Shown piece after piece: positions 25,213 through 35,901 of a stretch of 64,000 bases of DNA (within the stretch, counting starts at the first letter, position 1; the number at the start of each line of letters is the position of its first letter). The notes under the pieces were generated by a model, which was given only the letters and a program-made list of their open reading frames with translations, had not been told where the DNA came from and made no database searches. This DNA comes from Thalassobium sp. R2A62 (GTDB lineage Bacteria > Pseudomonadota > Alphaproteobacteria > Rhodobacterales > Rhodobacteraceae). The translations under genes were made by a program, and so were the position numbers. The stretch lies in assembly GCF_000161835.1 (NCBI RefSeq), contig NZ_GG697169.2:862418-926417 (forward strand), given 5' to 3'.

Positions 25213-26679
25213 TTAGCCCTCGAACACGTCGCGGATCATCCGGTCTAGGCTCATCACGCCCCAACCCGTGGCACCTGCGGGCGCCAATGCAGTCTCGGCC
25301 TTAACGCTTGCGACACCCGCGATGTCCAGATGGATCCATGGCGTGCCATCCTGCACAAACCGTTGCAAGAATTGCGCCGCAGTGATCGAACCAGCTGTCC
25401 GCCCACCAACATTCTTGATATCTGCGATCCGCGAGTTCAGCAGCTTGTCATAAGCCGGTGACAACGGCAGGCGCCATGCGCCTTCGCTTTCATTTCCAGC
25501 GGCCTTAAAAAACTGCCCTACAAGACTGTCATCATTAGAGAAAACACCTGCATTCTCGTGACCCAGACCGACAATGACCGCACCTGTCAACGTCGCAAGA
25601 TCGATCATACCTGTCGGCTTGAAGCGCTCTTGCGCGTACCACATGACATCCGCCAGAACCAAACGGCCCTCAGCATCAGTGTTGATGACTTCGATCGTGT
25701 CACCCTTCATCGAGGTCACCACATCACCCGGTCGCGTCGCGCGGTCGCTCGGCATGTTCTCGACCAGACCAACCAGACCGACAACATTCGCCTTGGCCCC
25801 GCGCATTGCGAGCGTTTTCATAACACCTGACACGACGCCAGCGCCGCCCATGTCCATGGTCATATCTTCCATGCCGCCCGCCGGTTTCAGCGAAATGCCA
25901 CCTGTATCGAACACGACGCCCTTGCCGATCAACGCAAACGGCGCCTCATCGCCGCCGCCGTTCCACTGCATCACCACGACCTTGGACGGGCTTGCAGATC
26001 CCAAGCCAACGCACAGCAGTGATCCCATGCCCAGCTCTTCCAACTGGTCGTCTTCCAACACTTCAACCTCCAGCCCCAATTCTTTGAGCGCGACCAACCG
26101 TTCGGCAAATTCGGTTGTTGTCAGCACATTCGCTGGCTCGTTTGTTAGATCGCGCGTGAAAAACGCGCCTTGTGCGACGGCTTGCATAGGCGCTGCGCGC
26201 TCGGTCACGTCCTCGGGTTCGCCAACCATGAACGAGACCCCGCCCACCGGATCAGCCTCTGCCGTTTTGTGAGCGCCAAAGCTATAGGCCCGCATTGCAA
26301 TGCCAAAACCGACATCCGCAGCGCGTTGATCGCTGGCATCCAGAACTATCAAATCACCTTTGCCCATAACTTTGGCCAATCCTGCACCGCCTTTGCGGGC
26401 ATCTTCGATGCTCGACTTTTTGTCCAACCGCAAAACGATCACGGCCTCGGCGGCCATACCAACGGGATACCCCAACACACGGGTGTCGCCTTCTTTGAGC
26501 TTGGCCCACGCATCGCTTTCGACCAAACGCGCAATCGCGCCCTTCATCCGGCTATTGGCCCGACGAGCCCCGCGCCCCAGCTTGCCATCTGCACCAATAC
26601 AGACGGCAACGCGGCCTTCATGGGCGTCAATCGCGTCCAAATCCACTGCGGCAAAGGTCGGGGCAATCGGGTTGGTCAT
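25213..26679 (-). CDS. pepA: Leucyl aminopeptidase (M17)
   Basis: 488 aa. The catalytic C-terminal domain contains the metal-binding and active-site motifs IGKGVVFDTGGISLKPAGGM, MDMGGAGVV and VINTDAEGRLVLADVMWYA, followed by DLATLTGA. It is a cytoplasmic two-metal enzyme that removes N-terminal residues and is a hexamer in known members. It is divergent from lptF and followed by holC. Confidence 0.95.
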   Translation of the reverse strand: MTNPIAPTFAAVDLDAIDAHEGRVAVCIGADGKLGRGARRANSRMKGAIARLVESDAWAKLKEGDTRVLGYPVGMAAEAVIVLRLDKKSSIEDARKGGAGLAKVMGKGDLIVLDASDQRAADVGFGIAMRAYSFGAHKTAEADPVGGVSFMVGEPEDVTERAAPMQAVAQGAFFTRDLTNEPANVLTTTEFAERLVALKELGLEVEVLEDDQLEELGMGSLLCVGLGSASPSKVVVMQWNGGGDEAPFALIGKGVVFDTGGISLKPAGGMEDMTMDMGGAGVVSGVMKTLAMRGAKANVVGLVGLVENMPSDRATRPGDVVTSMKGDTIEVINTDAEGRLVLADVMWYAQERFKPTGMIDLATLTGAVIVGLGHENAGVFSNDDSLVGQFFKAAGNESEGAWRLPLSPAYDKLLNSRIADIKNVGGRTAGSITAAQFLQRFVQDGTPWIHLDIAGVASVKAETALAPAGATGWGVMSLDRMIRDVFEG

Positions 26680-26835
26680 TTAGGGGCCTCTTGGGGTCAA
26701 ATTTCATATATTCCCCAACAGCTAGCGCGGCTCCTCGCCGATGACCAGATAGCAGTTTGCCCGCGCCACAGAATCCGCTATTCATGATGTATTCCGCTGC
26801 AAGACGGATGAACAACCTTGGGGGGTTGCAGGCAC

Positions 26836-27960
26836 GTGGCACGACTAGACAGATATATGCTGTCACAGCTGATGATGCTGTTTGGCTTTTTTAGCCTAGT
26901 CCTGATTATGGTTTATTGGGTCAATCGCGCCGTAATCTTGTTCGACCAATTGATCGCAGACGGCCAATCCGCCGGTGTGTTTTTAGAATTCACAGCGCTT
27001 TCGTTGCCAAACGTGATCCGACTGGTTCTGCCACTTTCTGCCTTTGCCGCCTCGGTCTACGTCACCAATAGGCTTAGCACTGACTCCGAGCTGACCGTCA
27101 TGCAGGCAACAGGTCATTCCGCCGTGCGGCTCGCCCGCCCCGTGATCGTCTTTGGCCTGCTCGTCACCGCATTGATGATGGTCCTGACCCATGTTCTGGT
27201 GCCAACCTCGCTAAGCCGCCTGAATGATCGCGAGGCCGAGATCGCAGAAAACGTAACCGCCCGCCTGCTGACCGAAGGGACATTCCTCAATCCCGCCAGC
27301 GGCATTACGTTCTATGTCCGCGAGATTTCTGCGTCAGGCGAATTGCTGGACATCTTCCTGACGGACACACGTAATCCTAAACGACAAATCACCTACACCG
27401 CTGAACAGTCGTTTCTTGTGCGCTCGGACGATGGCCCCCAGCTTGTGATGATCAACGGCCTTACACAAACATTAACGCTGGAAACCCAGCGCCTGACGAC
27501 GACGACATTTGCTGACAGTACGTTTGATATTGGTGGTCTGATCGACAGCGGCAGTCGCGGTCGTGTGAACATCCGCGAAGTCGCCACCATGGACCTGCTC
27601 TACCCCACCCAAGAAATTCGTGATCTCACCCGACGCGATGACGCGACATTGATCCACGAGGGTCACGGCCGATTTCTTCAGGCACTTTTGGCAGTTGTCG
27701 CGGCCCTTGTCGGGTTCTCGACCCTTCTGATCGGTGGCTTTTCCCGCTTTGGTATTTCGAAGCAAATCGTCATCGCGATTTTTCTGCTCATCGCGATCAA
27801 AACAGTCGAAAGCGTGGCTGTCGGTGCGATCAGAGGTCAGGCACATCTCTGGCCGATCATCTACACGCCAATCGCAGTCGGGTTGGTGATTTCAGCGGCC
27901 CAGCTTTATTGGGCCGACCACCCTAGCCTGTTCAAACGACGTGTGCGGGGGTTTGCATGA
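26836..27960 (+). CDS. lptF: LPS export permease LptF
   Basis: 374 aa from a GTG at 26836, giving the family N-terminus ARLDRYMLSQLMMLFGFF; an upstream TTG in the same frame is less likely. It is a YjgP/YjgQ-family protein with three membrane helices at each end and a large periplasmic domain between. With LptG and the ATPase LptB it extracts lipopolysaccharide from the inner membrane. Its stop overlaps the lptG start by 4 bases. Confidence 0.92.
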   Translation: MARLDRYMLSQLMMLFGFFSLVLIMVYWVNRAVILFDQLIADGQSAGVFLEFTALSLPNVIRLVLPLSAFAASVYVTNRLSTDSELTVMQATGHSAVRLARPVIVFGLLVTALMMVLTHVLVPTSLSRLNDREAEIAENVTARLLTEGTFLNPASGITFYVREISASGELLDIFLTDTRNPKRQITYTAEQSFLVRSDDGPQLVMINGLTQTLTLETQRLTTTTFADSTFDIGGLIDSGSRGRVNIREVATMDLLYPTQEIRDLTRRDDATLIHEGHGRFLQALLAVVAALVGFSTLLIGGFSRFGISKQIVIAIFLLIAIKTVESVAVGAIRGQAHLWPIIYTPIAVGLVISAAQLYWADHPSLFKRRVRGFA

Positions 27961-29048
27961 TTCTGCACCGCTACTTTGCACGCCGCTTTTTCCTCGCCTT
28001 CCTTGGTGTGTTCGTGATCTTCTTTGCGATCTTGGGCTTTTTGGACATGGTCGAACAACTGGGCAAGTTTTCCGGCGACGACGTCAGTTTCACCCAGACT
28101 GTAGGTTTGACGCTGCTTAACACCCCCCAAGCACTCTACCGGATTTTGCCGCTCGTGATGATCCTGTCGACCATAGCACTGTTCCTTTCTTTGGCGCGGT
28201 CATCCGAAATGGTTGTGACCCGCGCTGCTGGTCGTTCAGCGATCCGCGCTTTGTCGGCGCCGATCTTTGTTGCAGTCCTGATTGGGCTCTTTGCCGTGGC
28301 CGTTCTCAACCCAATCGTCGCCGCCACTAGCCAAGAATACGAAAAACGCGCCAGCGATTACCGCAGTGACGACGCCCAAGTGCTGTCGGTCAGCGCCGAA
28401 GGCCTATGGCTGCGCCAAGGCGACAACACCCAACAGACCGTGATCCGTGCCGAGGCCGCCACCCTTGAGGGAACCGAACTTAGCCGTGTCACCTTCCTTA
28501 GCTTTACCGACGCAGGCCCAATCACTCGGATTGAGGCGGACAGCGCACGACTAACCCCCGGCGCATGGGAATTGACCAACGCCAAATCATGGCCGCTTGA
28601 TGCCCCCAACCCCGAGGCCAGCTCGACCAAGCATGACGTTTTGCGCGTGCCATCGACACTGACCCGCGACCAGATCCGCGACGGCTTTGGCACCCCAAGC
28701 GCAATCCCAATCTGGGAGTTGCCCGCCTTTATCAAACAGCTAGAGACCGCTGGATTTTCTGCGCGACGCCATGCGGTATGGTTCAACATGGAACTGGCAT
28801 TGCCAGCCTTCATGGTGTCGATGGTGATGGTGGCCGCGGGCCTGACAATGCGTCACCAGCGCGGCGGTCGTGTTGGCCTGTCGGTACTGGCCGCGATCAT
28901 GCTGGGCTTTGCGTTCTACTTTTTGCGGAACTTTGCGCAGATCCTTGGCGAGAATGGCCAGATCAGCGCGACCCTCGCTGCATGGGCCACCCCAGCCGCC
29001 GCGATCTGCCTCGCCCTTGGTATGCTCTTGCACTTGGAGGACGGCTGA
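27957..29048 (+). CDS. lptG: LPS export permease LptG
   Basis: 363 aa. The N-terminal ILHRYFARRFFLAFLGVFVI and the second helix pair near TPQALYRILPLVMILSTIAL are typical LptG. A central periplasmic domain is followed by three C-terminal helices. It forms the heterodimeric channel with LptF. lptD starts one base after its stop. Confidence 0.92.
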   Translation: MILHRYFARRFFLAFLGVFVIFFAILGFLDMVEQLGKFSGDDVSFTQTVGLTLLNTPQALYRILPLVMILSTIALFLSLARSSEMVVTRAAGRSAIRALSAPIFVAVLIGLFAVAVLNPIVAATSQEYEKRASDYRSDDAQVLSVSAEGLWLRQGDNTQQTVIRAEAATLEGTELSRVTFLSFTDAGPITRIEADSARLTPGAWELTNAKSWPLDAPNPEASSTKHDVLRVPSTLTRDQIRDGFGTPSAIPIWELPAFIKQLETAGFSARRHAVWFNMELALPAFMVSMVMVAAGLTMRHQRGGRVGLSVLAAIMLGFAFYFLRNFAQILGENGQISATLAAWATPAAAICLALGMLLHLEDG

Positions 29049-29049
29049 T

Positions 29050-31161
29050 ATGCGCGCCCTACTCGCCTTCTTTCTGACGCTGCTTCCGGTGCTTGCATCG
29101 GCCCAAGGGGTGGCAACGCTTGTGGCTGACACAGTGTTCATCGCTGGTGGTAGCTCGACACTTGTGGCCGAAGGCAACGTTGAAGTTCTCTATGACGACA
29201 CCCGCCTGACAGCCAGTCGCGTGACCTATAAACAAGACACCGACGCCATGACGATCGAGGGTCCAATCGCTATTGTGACAGGCGACAACGACACGATCAT
29301 CCTCGCCAATGCGGCGCAAATCGATCCAACTTTGCAAAACGGCCTGCTGCGGGGCGCGCGGCTGGTTCTGGATCAACAGCTGCAACTCGCGGCCAGCCAG
29401 ATGAACCGTGTCGAGGGGCGCTATACCCAGCTCTACCAAGTCGCGGCGACCTCTTGCAATGTTTGCCAGAACAAACCGCCGCTTTGGTCGATCCGCGCCA
29501 GCCGCGTGATCCACGACGAGGCCGAAAGACAGTTATATTTCGAGAACGCGCAATTCCGAATCTATGACGTGCCCGTGCTTTGGGTGCCGCGGATGCGTCT
29601 GCCCGACCCCACGCTAGAACGTGCGACCGGTTTGCTGATCCCGAAACTACGGACAACAACCGGTCTGGGTATCGGACTAAAGTTGCCGTATTTCATTACG
29701 CTGGGCAAACACCGCGACCTGACCCTCACCCCGTATTTCAGCCGTGAGACCCGCACGCTCGAGGCGCGCTATCGTCAGGCCTTTGTGCGCGGCAACATCG
29801 AAATTAATGGCGCGATCAGTCGCGACTCTATTCGCCCCGATACCAACCGCGGATACATTCGGGCCAACGGTGTCTTTGCATTGAACCGCGATTTCCGGCT
29901 CAGCTTTGATGTCACCGCCGTCTCGGATGACGGGTATTTGCTCGATTATGACTACTCGGACCGTGACCGCATCGACAGCCGGATCCAAGTTGACCGTGTC
30001 CGCCGCGATGAATTCTTCGAAATGGCCTTGATCCACTTTGAATCGCTCCGCTCTGGTGACAACAACGCGATCCTGCCCAGCGTCATCACCCAATTGAATT
30101 ATGATCGACGCCTGTTCCCTCGGGCATTAGGTGGCGAGCTGTCATTGGGGATCAATGCGCAAACGCTCTATCGGTATTCGGACACCATTGGGGACGATGG
30201 CCGCGACGTGGGTCGTTTCGGCGCCTCAGCTGATTGGCAGCGGCAATGGACCCTCAACAACGGCCTACAAATCACAGCGCAGGGCAACCTTGCCGTTGAT
30301 CACTTTGAAGTATCCCAAGACACCAACTTTCCTGACCGCGCGACCCACGTGACCCCGTCAGCCGCACTGACACTGCGCTACCCTGTGGCAAAAACCACCG
30401 CGCGCGGCGTTCGTCATGTGATCGAACCAACGATGCAAGTCGTATGGTCAGACAGCAGCAACATCGACGCCCCGAACGAAGACAGCACAATCGCCAAGCT
30501 GGACGAGGCGAACCTCTTTAGCCTGTCGCGCTACCCCGGTCTGGACCGTCGCGAGCATGGGCTGCGTGGCAACATCGGTTTGACCTATAGCCGCTTTGCA
30601 CCGTCAGGTTGGTCATCGACGCTGACCTTGGGTCGTGTCATCCGCGACGAAAACGAGAATGAATTCACGACCACATCCGGCCTTGATGGTGTCAATTCCG
30701 ACTGGTTGCTGGCAGGGCAATTGAACATGCCAAATGGATTGGCTTTGGTAAGCCGCTCTTTGTTAGACAGCAGTTTTGACTTTGCTAAATCCGAAACCCG
30801 CTTGGCATGGGCGGCCTCTGACCTGAAATTGGGCGCCTCCTATACATGGCTTACAGCCGACACCGCCGAAGACCGCCCCGATGCCGTTTCCGAGTTTAGT
30901 CTCGATTTTGACTACCGCGCGAATGACATCTGGTCCGTTTCGGGCGATGTACGCTATGATTTAACCGAAGATCGCCCTGCCCGCGCGGGCATCGGCATCG
31001 GCTACCGCATCGAATGTGCAGAGGTCGATTTTTCGGTCTCGCGCCGCTACACCTCTTCTACTAGTGTAGACCCAACCACTGACTTTGGCCTATCGGTCGC
31101 ACTGCGCGGGTTCTCCGCTGGACGTGCGGCGGGTGGATCATCGCGCAGCTGTAAACACTAA
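29050..31161 (+). CDS. lptD: LPS-assembly outer-membrane protein LptD
   Basis: 703 aa from the ATG at 29050, which begins a signal peptide (MRALLAFFLTLLPVLASAQ). The N-terminal OstA/jellyroll part (about 25-200) has the SCNVCQNKPPLWSIRA block with paired Cys. The rest is a beta-barrel with alternating aromatic strands to the C-terminus, where a further Cys (SRSCKH) is present. It inserts LPS into the outer leaflet. It is followed 20 bases later by surA, whose product helps fold outer-membrane proteins. Confidence 0.92.
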   Translation: MRALLAFFLTLLPVLASAQGVATLVADTVFIAGGSSTLVAEGNVEVLYDDTRLTASRVTYKQDTDAMTIEGPIAIVTGDNDTIILANAAQIDPTLQNGLLRGARLVLDQQLQLAASQMNRVEGRYTQLYQVAATSCNVCQNKPPLWSIRASRVIHDEAERQLYFENAQFRIYDVPVLWVPRMRLPDPTLERATGLLIPKLRTTTGLGIGLKLPYFITLGKHRDLTLTPYFSRETRTLEARYRQAFVRGNIEINGAISRDSIRPDTNRGYIRANGVFALNRDFRLSFDVTAVSDDGYLLDYDYSDRDRIDSRIQVDRVRRDEFFEMALIHFESLRSGDNNAILPSVITQLNYDRRLFPRALGGELSLGINAQTLYRYSDTIGDDGRDVGRFGASADWQRQWTLNNGLQITAQGNLAVDHFEVSQDTNFPDRATHVTPSAALTLRYPVAKTTARGVRHVIEPTMQVVWSDSSNIDAPNEDSTIAKLDEANLFSLSRYPGLDRREHGLRGNIGLTYSRFAPSGWSSTLTLGRVIRDENENEFTTTSGLDGVNSDWLLAGQLNMPNGLALVSRSLLDSSFDFAKSETRLAWAASDLKLGASYTWLTADTAEDRPDAVSEFSLDFDYRANDIWSVSGDVRYDLTEDRPARAGIGIGYRIECAEVDFSVSRRYTSSTSVDPTTDFGLSVALRGFSAGRAAGGSSRSCKH

Positions 31162-31181
31162 GATCAATAGGAAAAACCCCT

Positions 31182-32396
31182 ATGAGACGCATCCTTCTTG
31201 GCCTTGCCCTGATCCTGACCTCGCTCACCACGGCACCCGCCATGGCCCAAGGTCTGTTTTCCCCCGCCATCATCGTCAATGACGAGGTGATCACCCGCTA
31301 CGAATTGGACCAACGCGCCAAGCTGTTGGGCGTTCTTCGAACACCCGGCAATTTGTCCGAACTCGCCCAAGAGCAGCTGATCGAAGATCGCCTCAAGGCG
31401 CGTCTCATTCGCAATGCAGGTCTGCAACTGACCGGCGACGGCTTGCAGCAGGCCTTGTCGGATTTTGCAGGTCGCGCCAATCTGGACCTTGCGACCTTTA
31501 CCCAAGTGCTGAACCAAAACGGCGTCGAGCAGGAGACGCTGCGTGATCTGGTCGCCACTGGCGTCAGCTGGCGTGAATACATCCGCACCCGTTACGGCAA
31601 CCGCGCGCAAATCACTGACAACGAAATTGACCGCGCTTTGTCGAGCACCGGCGGACGTGCAGGCATTCGCGTCTTGATCTCAGAAATCATCATGGACGCA
31701 CGCCCCCAAGTCGCCACCTCGGCCCAAGCACGGGCAGAACGGATTTCAAAGCTGACATCGACGGCCGCATTCTCCGCCGAGGCCCGCCGCGTGTCGCTCT
31801 TGCCATCGCGTGAAAATGGTGGACGCCTCGACTGGCTGCCATTGTCTGATCTGCCGCCGACCGTGCAGCCAATCATCCTGAACCTCTCCCCTGGTGAAAT
31901 CACACCGCCGCTGCCGATCCCGAATGCACTGGCCTTGTTCCAGTTGCGCGCTATCGAAGAGACCAGCGTGACGCCGCCAACCTATTCCGCGATCGAATAC
32001 GCCGCCTACTACATGGCGGGTGGCCGTTCCGAGAGCACGCTGCAACAGGCCGCACGCCTGCGCGACCGCGTGGACACCTGCGATGACCTCTATGGTTTGG
32101 CCAAAGGCCAGCCAGCCGAGGTTCTGCAACGTGACACCCTGCCGCCGGCTGACATTCCACAAGACGTCGCTTTCGAATTGGCCAAGCTTGATCCCGGTGA
32201 GATTTCGACCGTCTTGACCCGCTCGAACGGTGAAACACTGGTGTTCTTGATGCTCTGTGGCCGTACCCCAGAATTGGGTGGTGCCGAGGTCAACCGCGAA
32301 GGTGTGCGCGATCAACTTCGTTCGCGCCGCTTGAACGGCTATGCCGACGCATTGCTTTCAGAACTGCGCGCTGACGCGAACATCCGTTTTGAGTAA
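31182..32396 (+). CDS. surA: SurA-type periplasmic chaperone/peptidyl-prolyl isomerase
   Basis: 404 aa with a signal peptide ending at AMAQ (residue 22-23). The SurA N-terminal domain (IIVNDEVITRYELDQRAKLL) is followed by a parvulin-type region with ISEIIMDARPQVATSAQAR, GGRLDWLPLSDLPP and LSPGEITPPLPIPNALALFQ. Context between lptD and pdxA is the classical surA position. It folds outer-membrane beta-barrel proteins. Parvulin catalytic residues are poorly conserved to the eye, so chaperone activity is the safer claim. Confidence 0.88.
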   Translation: MRRILLGLALILTSLTTAPAMAQGLFSPAIIVNDEVITRYELDQRAKLLGVLRTPGNLSELAQEQLIEDRLKARLIRNAGLQLTGDGLQQALSDFAGRANLDLATFTQVLNQNGVEQETLRDLVATGVSWREYIRTRYGNRAQITDNEIDRALSSTGGRAGIRVLISEIIMDARPQVATSAQARAERISKLTSTAAFSAEARRVSLLPSRENGGRLDWLPLSDLPPTVQPIILNLSPGEITPPLPIPNALALFQLRAIEETSVTPPTYSAIEYAAYYMAGGRSESTLQQAARLRDRVDTCDDLYGLAKGQPAEVLQRDTLPPADIPQDVAFELAKLDPGEISTVLTRSNGETLVFLMLCGRTPELGGAEVNREGVRDQLRSRRLNGYADALLSELRADANIRFE

Positions 32397-33390
32397 GCCT
32401 CCAATTGCGCTGACCTGCGGTGAACCCGCAGGCATCGGCCCCGAAATTGCGGTCACCGCGTGGGATACCCTGCGCGGTGACCTGCCTTTCGTCTGGATCG
32501 GTGATCCAGCACACCTGCCCGAAAACACGCCTTGGGCCGAACTCTCAGATCCCACAACCGCGGCCGAGGTTGCCAAGTCAGCCTTGCCAGTGCTGCGCCA
32601 TGACTTTGCCGGTGCCTATACCCCCGGCACACCAGATCCCGCCAACGCGGCAGGTGTCGTCGACGTCATCGCCCGCGCTGTTGATCTGACCCAATCAGGC
32701 GAATGCTCTGCTGTTTGCACTCTGCCGATCCACAAAAAGGCGTTAAAGGACGGCGCAAATTTCGCCTATCCCGGTCACACGGAATACCTCGCCGCTTTGG
32801 CTGGTATTGACCGCGTCGTCATGATGCTTGCCTGCGATCAGCTGCGCGTGGTGCCCACGACCATTCACATCGCAATTGATCAGGTCCCTGATCAACTGAC
32901 CGCCAGTCTACTCACGGATACGATCCTGATCACCCACGCCGCATTGCGCCGCGACTTTGGCATCACGTCCCCGCGCATCGCTGTGGCGGGCCTGAACCCG
33001 CATGCGGGCGAAGGTGGTTCCATGGGGATGGATGAAATCGACATGATCACCCCGACACTGGAAGCGCTGCGTGCCAATGGCATTGATATCACTGGGCCGC
33101 TGTCCGCTGATACGATGTTTCACGCAGCCGCACGCGCACGCTATGACGTTGCCGTCTGCATGTATCATGATCAGGCCCTCATCCCGATCAAGACCTTGGA
33201 TTTTTCGGGCGGCGTGAATGTCACGCTAGGTCTGCCGTTCGTTCGGACATCACCGGATCACGGCACCGCCTTTGATATCGCAGGCACTGGTTCGGCAGAT
33301 GCAACCAGCCTGATCGCTGCCCTGCGCCAAGCCAATGAGATGGCAGCCGCACGAAACACGATTGCAGCACCGTCAGGACCCCAGACATGA
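32389..33390 (+). CDS. pdxA: 4-hydroxythreonine-4-phosphate dehydrogenase
   Basis: 333 aa from a TTG at 32389 overlapping the surA stop by 8 bases; the earlier in-frame ATG at 32341 lies well inside surA. N-terminal [16 protein letters not shown], metal-binding His in GHTEYLA, and [20 protein letters not shown] are PdxA motifs. It catalyses an NAD-dependent step of pyridoxal phosphate synthesis in the cytoplasm. It overlaps the rsmA start by 4 bases. Confidence 0.93.
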   Translation: MSKPPIALTCGEPAGIGPEIAVTAWDTLRGDLPFVWIGDPAHLPENTPWAELSDPTTAAEVAKSALPVLRHDFAGAYTPGTPDPANAAGVVDVIARAVDLTQSGECSAVCTLPIHKKALKDGANFAYPGHTEYLAALAGIDRVVMMLACDQLRVVPTTIHIAIDQVPDQLTASLLTDTILITHAALRRDFGITSPRIAVAGLNPHAGEGGSMGMDEIDMITPTLEALRANGIDITGPLSADTMFHAAARARYDVAVCMYHDQALIPIKTLDFSGGVNVTLGLPFVRTSPDHGTAFDIAGTGSADATSLIAALRQANEMAAARNTIAAPSGPQT

Positions 33391-34235
33391 GCCAGATCGA
33401 CGGCCTGCCGCCCCTCAGCGAGGTGATCCAAACGCATGGATTGGCGGCAAAGAAATCATTGGGGCAGAACTTTTTGCTCGATCTAAACCTCACGGCTAAA
33501 ATCGCGCGACAAGCGGGTGATCTGTCGGATTGTGATGTGCTCGAGATTGGCCCGGGGCCCGGTGGTCTGACCCGTGGCCTGTTGGCCGAAGGCGCACGCC
33601 GCGTGCTGGCCATTGAAAAAGACCCGCGCTGTTTACCCGCCCTTGATGAAATTTCCCAAGCCTACCCAAACAGATTGCACGTGATCGAAGGCGACGCATT
33701 GGACATTGATCCTCTCGCCCATTTGACGCCCCCCATCCGCGTGTCCGCCAATCTGCCCTACAATGTCGGGACCGAGCTTTTGGTGCGCTGGCTTACCCCA
33801 CGGGATTGGCCCCCTTTTTGGGAGAGCCTGACCCTGATGTTCCAGCGCGAGGTTGCACAACGGATCGTCGCAGAACCCGGCAGCAAGGCTTACGGCCGCC
33901 TCGCAATCCTTGCTCAATGGCGCGCGGATGCTCGGATCGTGATCAACCTGCCACCCGAGGCATTCTCGCCCCCTCCCAAAGTGTCATCTGCTGTTGTGCA
34001 TCTGACTGCATTGGCAGAGCCGCGCTATCCGGCTGATGCCGCAACGCTCAACCGTATCGTCGCCGCAGGGTTCAACCAACGCCGCAAAATGCTACGCGCC
34101 TCGCTCAAAGGGGTGGCACCAAATATTCAGGGTTATATTGAAGCGGCGGGTCTCAGGCCCACCGATCGGGCCGAGCAAATCTCGCTCGAAGGGTTTTGCG
34201 CATTGGCGCGACAGATCAAACCTGTAACGACCTAG
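33387..34235 (+). CDS. rsmA: 16S rRNA dimethyladenosine transferase
   Basis: 282 aa. [11 protein letters not shown], the SAM-binding [14 protein letters not shown] and the catalytic [11 protein letters not shown] are clear KsgA/RsmA motifs; [20 protein letters not shown] follows. It dimethylates two adjacent adenines near the 3' end of 16S rRNA. It is the last gene of the lptF-rsmA group and is followed by a strong terminator. Confidence 0.95.
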   Translation: MSQIDGLPPLSEVIQTHGLAAKKSLGQNFLLDLNLTAKIARQAGDLSDCDVLEIGPGPGGLTRGLLAEGARRVLAIEKDPRCLPALDEISQAYPNRLHVIEGDALDIDPLAHLTPPIRVSANLPYNVGTELLVRWLTPRDWPPFWESLTLMFQREVAQRIVAEPGSKAYGRLAILAQWRADARIVINLPPEAFSPPPKVSSAVVHLTALAEPRYPADAATLNRIVAAGFNQRRKMLRASLKGVAPNIQGYIEAAGLRPTDRAEQISLEGFCALARQIKPVTT

Positions 34236-34294
34236 CATATTTCCCTGATTGTCGACGGTCGCGGCATAGCACCCCCGTCAGGTCACGCACAAAA

Positions 34295-34331
34295 GAGAAA
34301 CCCCGGACCAATTTGATCCGGGGTTTCTTTT
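34295..34331. terminator. Bidirectional terminator between rsmA and the DUF4167 gene
   Basis: A stem of AGAAACCCCGGA and TCCGGGGTTTCT with a short loop is flanked by A-run and T-run, so it can stop transcription from both sides. Confidence 0.85.
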
Positions 34332-34860
34332 ATTCTGCGGCCTCTGGAGTGTCGCCTTGCGCATCATCACTCGGCTTGGGCGTCGGAGACGTCCGCGTGC
34401 GCGGTTTGCGCGGCTTGCGGGGTTTAGGCTGTGCCTCTGGCGTCTCGACCAATCCACTGTCACCCTCGTCTGCGACAGGCTGCTCTTTAGCCTCTTCCAC
34501 ATTTGACTGGTGTTGCGATTCATGGGCTTGCTGACGCCCAGCCCGCTCGCGGTCGCGCTCGGCTTGGCGTTCGCGGTTTTGACGGTCCGCTTCTTCGCGC
34601 TTCGCCTCTTGCTCGCGCAGGGCTTCGGCCAACATACGTGTGTAATGCTCGGCGTGCTGCGCATAGGCTTCGACCAGCACCCGATCACCAGCAAGCTGCG
34701 CATCGCGGTGCAACTGGTTGTACTTGTCGATGATTTGTTGCGGCGTACCGCGCACTTTGCCTTCGGGGCCAGAGCTATCGAAAACGCGGTTTACGATATT
34801 GGCGCCTGAAGGGCGATTGCGGTTCTTATTGCCCCGCGAACGTGACTTAGATGATCTCAT
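34330..34860 (-). CDS. DUF4167 protein
   Basis: 176 aa from the ATG at 34860; the frame continues upstream but that extension lacks family similarity. The N-terminal RSSKSRSRGNKNRNRPSG and FDSSGPEGKVRGTPQQIIDK match DUF4167. The middle is an Arg/Glu/Gln-rich likely helical region (about 75-130) and the C-terminus is Pro/Lys-rich. The strong basic character suggests RNA binding, which is inference. It is typically found near prmC-prfA in alphaproteobacteria, as here. Confidence 0.87.
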   Translation of the reverse strand: MRSSKSRSRGNKNRNRPSGANIVNRVFDSSGPEGKVRGTPQQIIDKYNQLHRDAQLAGDRVLVEAYAQHAEHYTRMLAEALREQEAKREEADRQNRERQAERDRERAGRQQAHESQHQSNVEEAKEQPVADEGDSGLVETPEAQPKPRKPRKPRTRTSPTPKPSDDAQGDTPEAAE

Positions 34861-35067
34861 ATGATGTGTCGTCCGGCCTAAGTTTTCTTTGGCATCCCGT
34901 TCCGCGCGTGTTGCGTGGAAAATAGCGGTCATGCAATGTTCTGGCGGGTTATCGGGGGAGAGCAAATGCCCAGTCCCAACCGATGCCTTACTCAAAGCAC
35001 TGTTCCACCGACCTCGCAAGGGAAAACTGCGTGATTCAGCTTTCAACCCGCTGTTTTTCGCCGATTA

Positions 35068-35901
35068 TTACCGGTTTCGCCCCAATACGACACGATTGCG
35101 TCCATCCAGATCGGGGCGAATCTCTATTTCGACCAACCCAGCCTCTTGCATCATCAGTGCCACAGCGTCCCCTTGGGTCGGCCCAATTTCAACCGCAAGG
35201 CGACCACCAGATACCATTTTAGCAAGCGCCCCATCACAAATGATCCGGTAACATGTCAGGCCATCCGCCTCGTCTGTCAGGGCCATGCGCGGGTCATGCC
35301 CTCGGACCTCTGGCGCGAGACCCGTCATTTCCGCCAACGCAATATAAGGCGGGTTAGATACGATCAGATCATAGCATCCGTCGACCGCATCAAACCAATC
35401 AGAGCCAACAAACTCGATCCGTGCGCCAACATCGTGGCGCACCGCATTCTGACGCGCGACATCCAAAGCTGCATGGCTCAGGTCCGTTGCGGTGACCGCC
35501 GCCGCATCCCATTCAGCGGCCAGCGTTACAGCGATCGCACCACTGCCGGTTCCCAAATCCAAAACGCGCGCCGCAGGCCCTGCCCCCAAACATGCCTCGA
35601 TCAGACATTCCGTTTCAGGACGCGGATCTAGAACATCCGGCGTAACAGCAAAGTCGCGTCCCCAGAACGCACGCTGACCGATCAGTTTGGAGACGGGTTC
35701 ATGCGCAGCACGACGGGCAATCAACACATGTAACTGCGCTTTTTGACCAGCTGTTACATCATCGCCCATGTGCAACGTCATCCGGTCCGGCGAGACCTGT
35801 AGAACATGTGCCGCCAACCGCCTGATATCGCGCACAGCATCTGCCCTAGGAAACGCCGCCATTTGACGCACCAACGCGGGCATCAAATCTTGCAGGGTCA
35901 T
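35068..35901 (-). CDS. prmC: Release factor glutamine methyltransferase
   Basis: 277 aa. SAM-binding [16 protein letters not shown] and the catalytic [15 protein letters not shown] are the PrmC signature. It methylates the Gln of the GGQ motif of the release factor encoded just upstream (prfA); the two genes overlap by 4 bases. Confidence 0.95.
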   Translation of the reverse strand: MTLQDLMPALVRQMAAFPRADAVRDIRRLAAHVLQVSPDRMTLHMGDDVTAGQKAQLHVLIARRAAHEPVSKLIGQRAFWGRDFAVTPDVLDPRPETECLIEACLGAGPAARVLDLGTGSGAIAVTLAAEWDAAAVTATDLSHAALDVARQNAVRHDVGARIEFVGSDWFDAVDGCYDLIVSNPPYIALAEMTGLAPEVRGHDPRMALTDEADGLTCYRIICDGALAKMVSGGRLAVEIGPTQGDAVALMMQEAGLVEIEIRPDLDGRNRVVLGRNR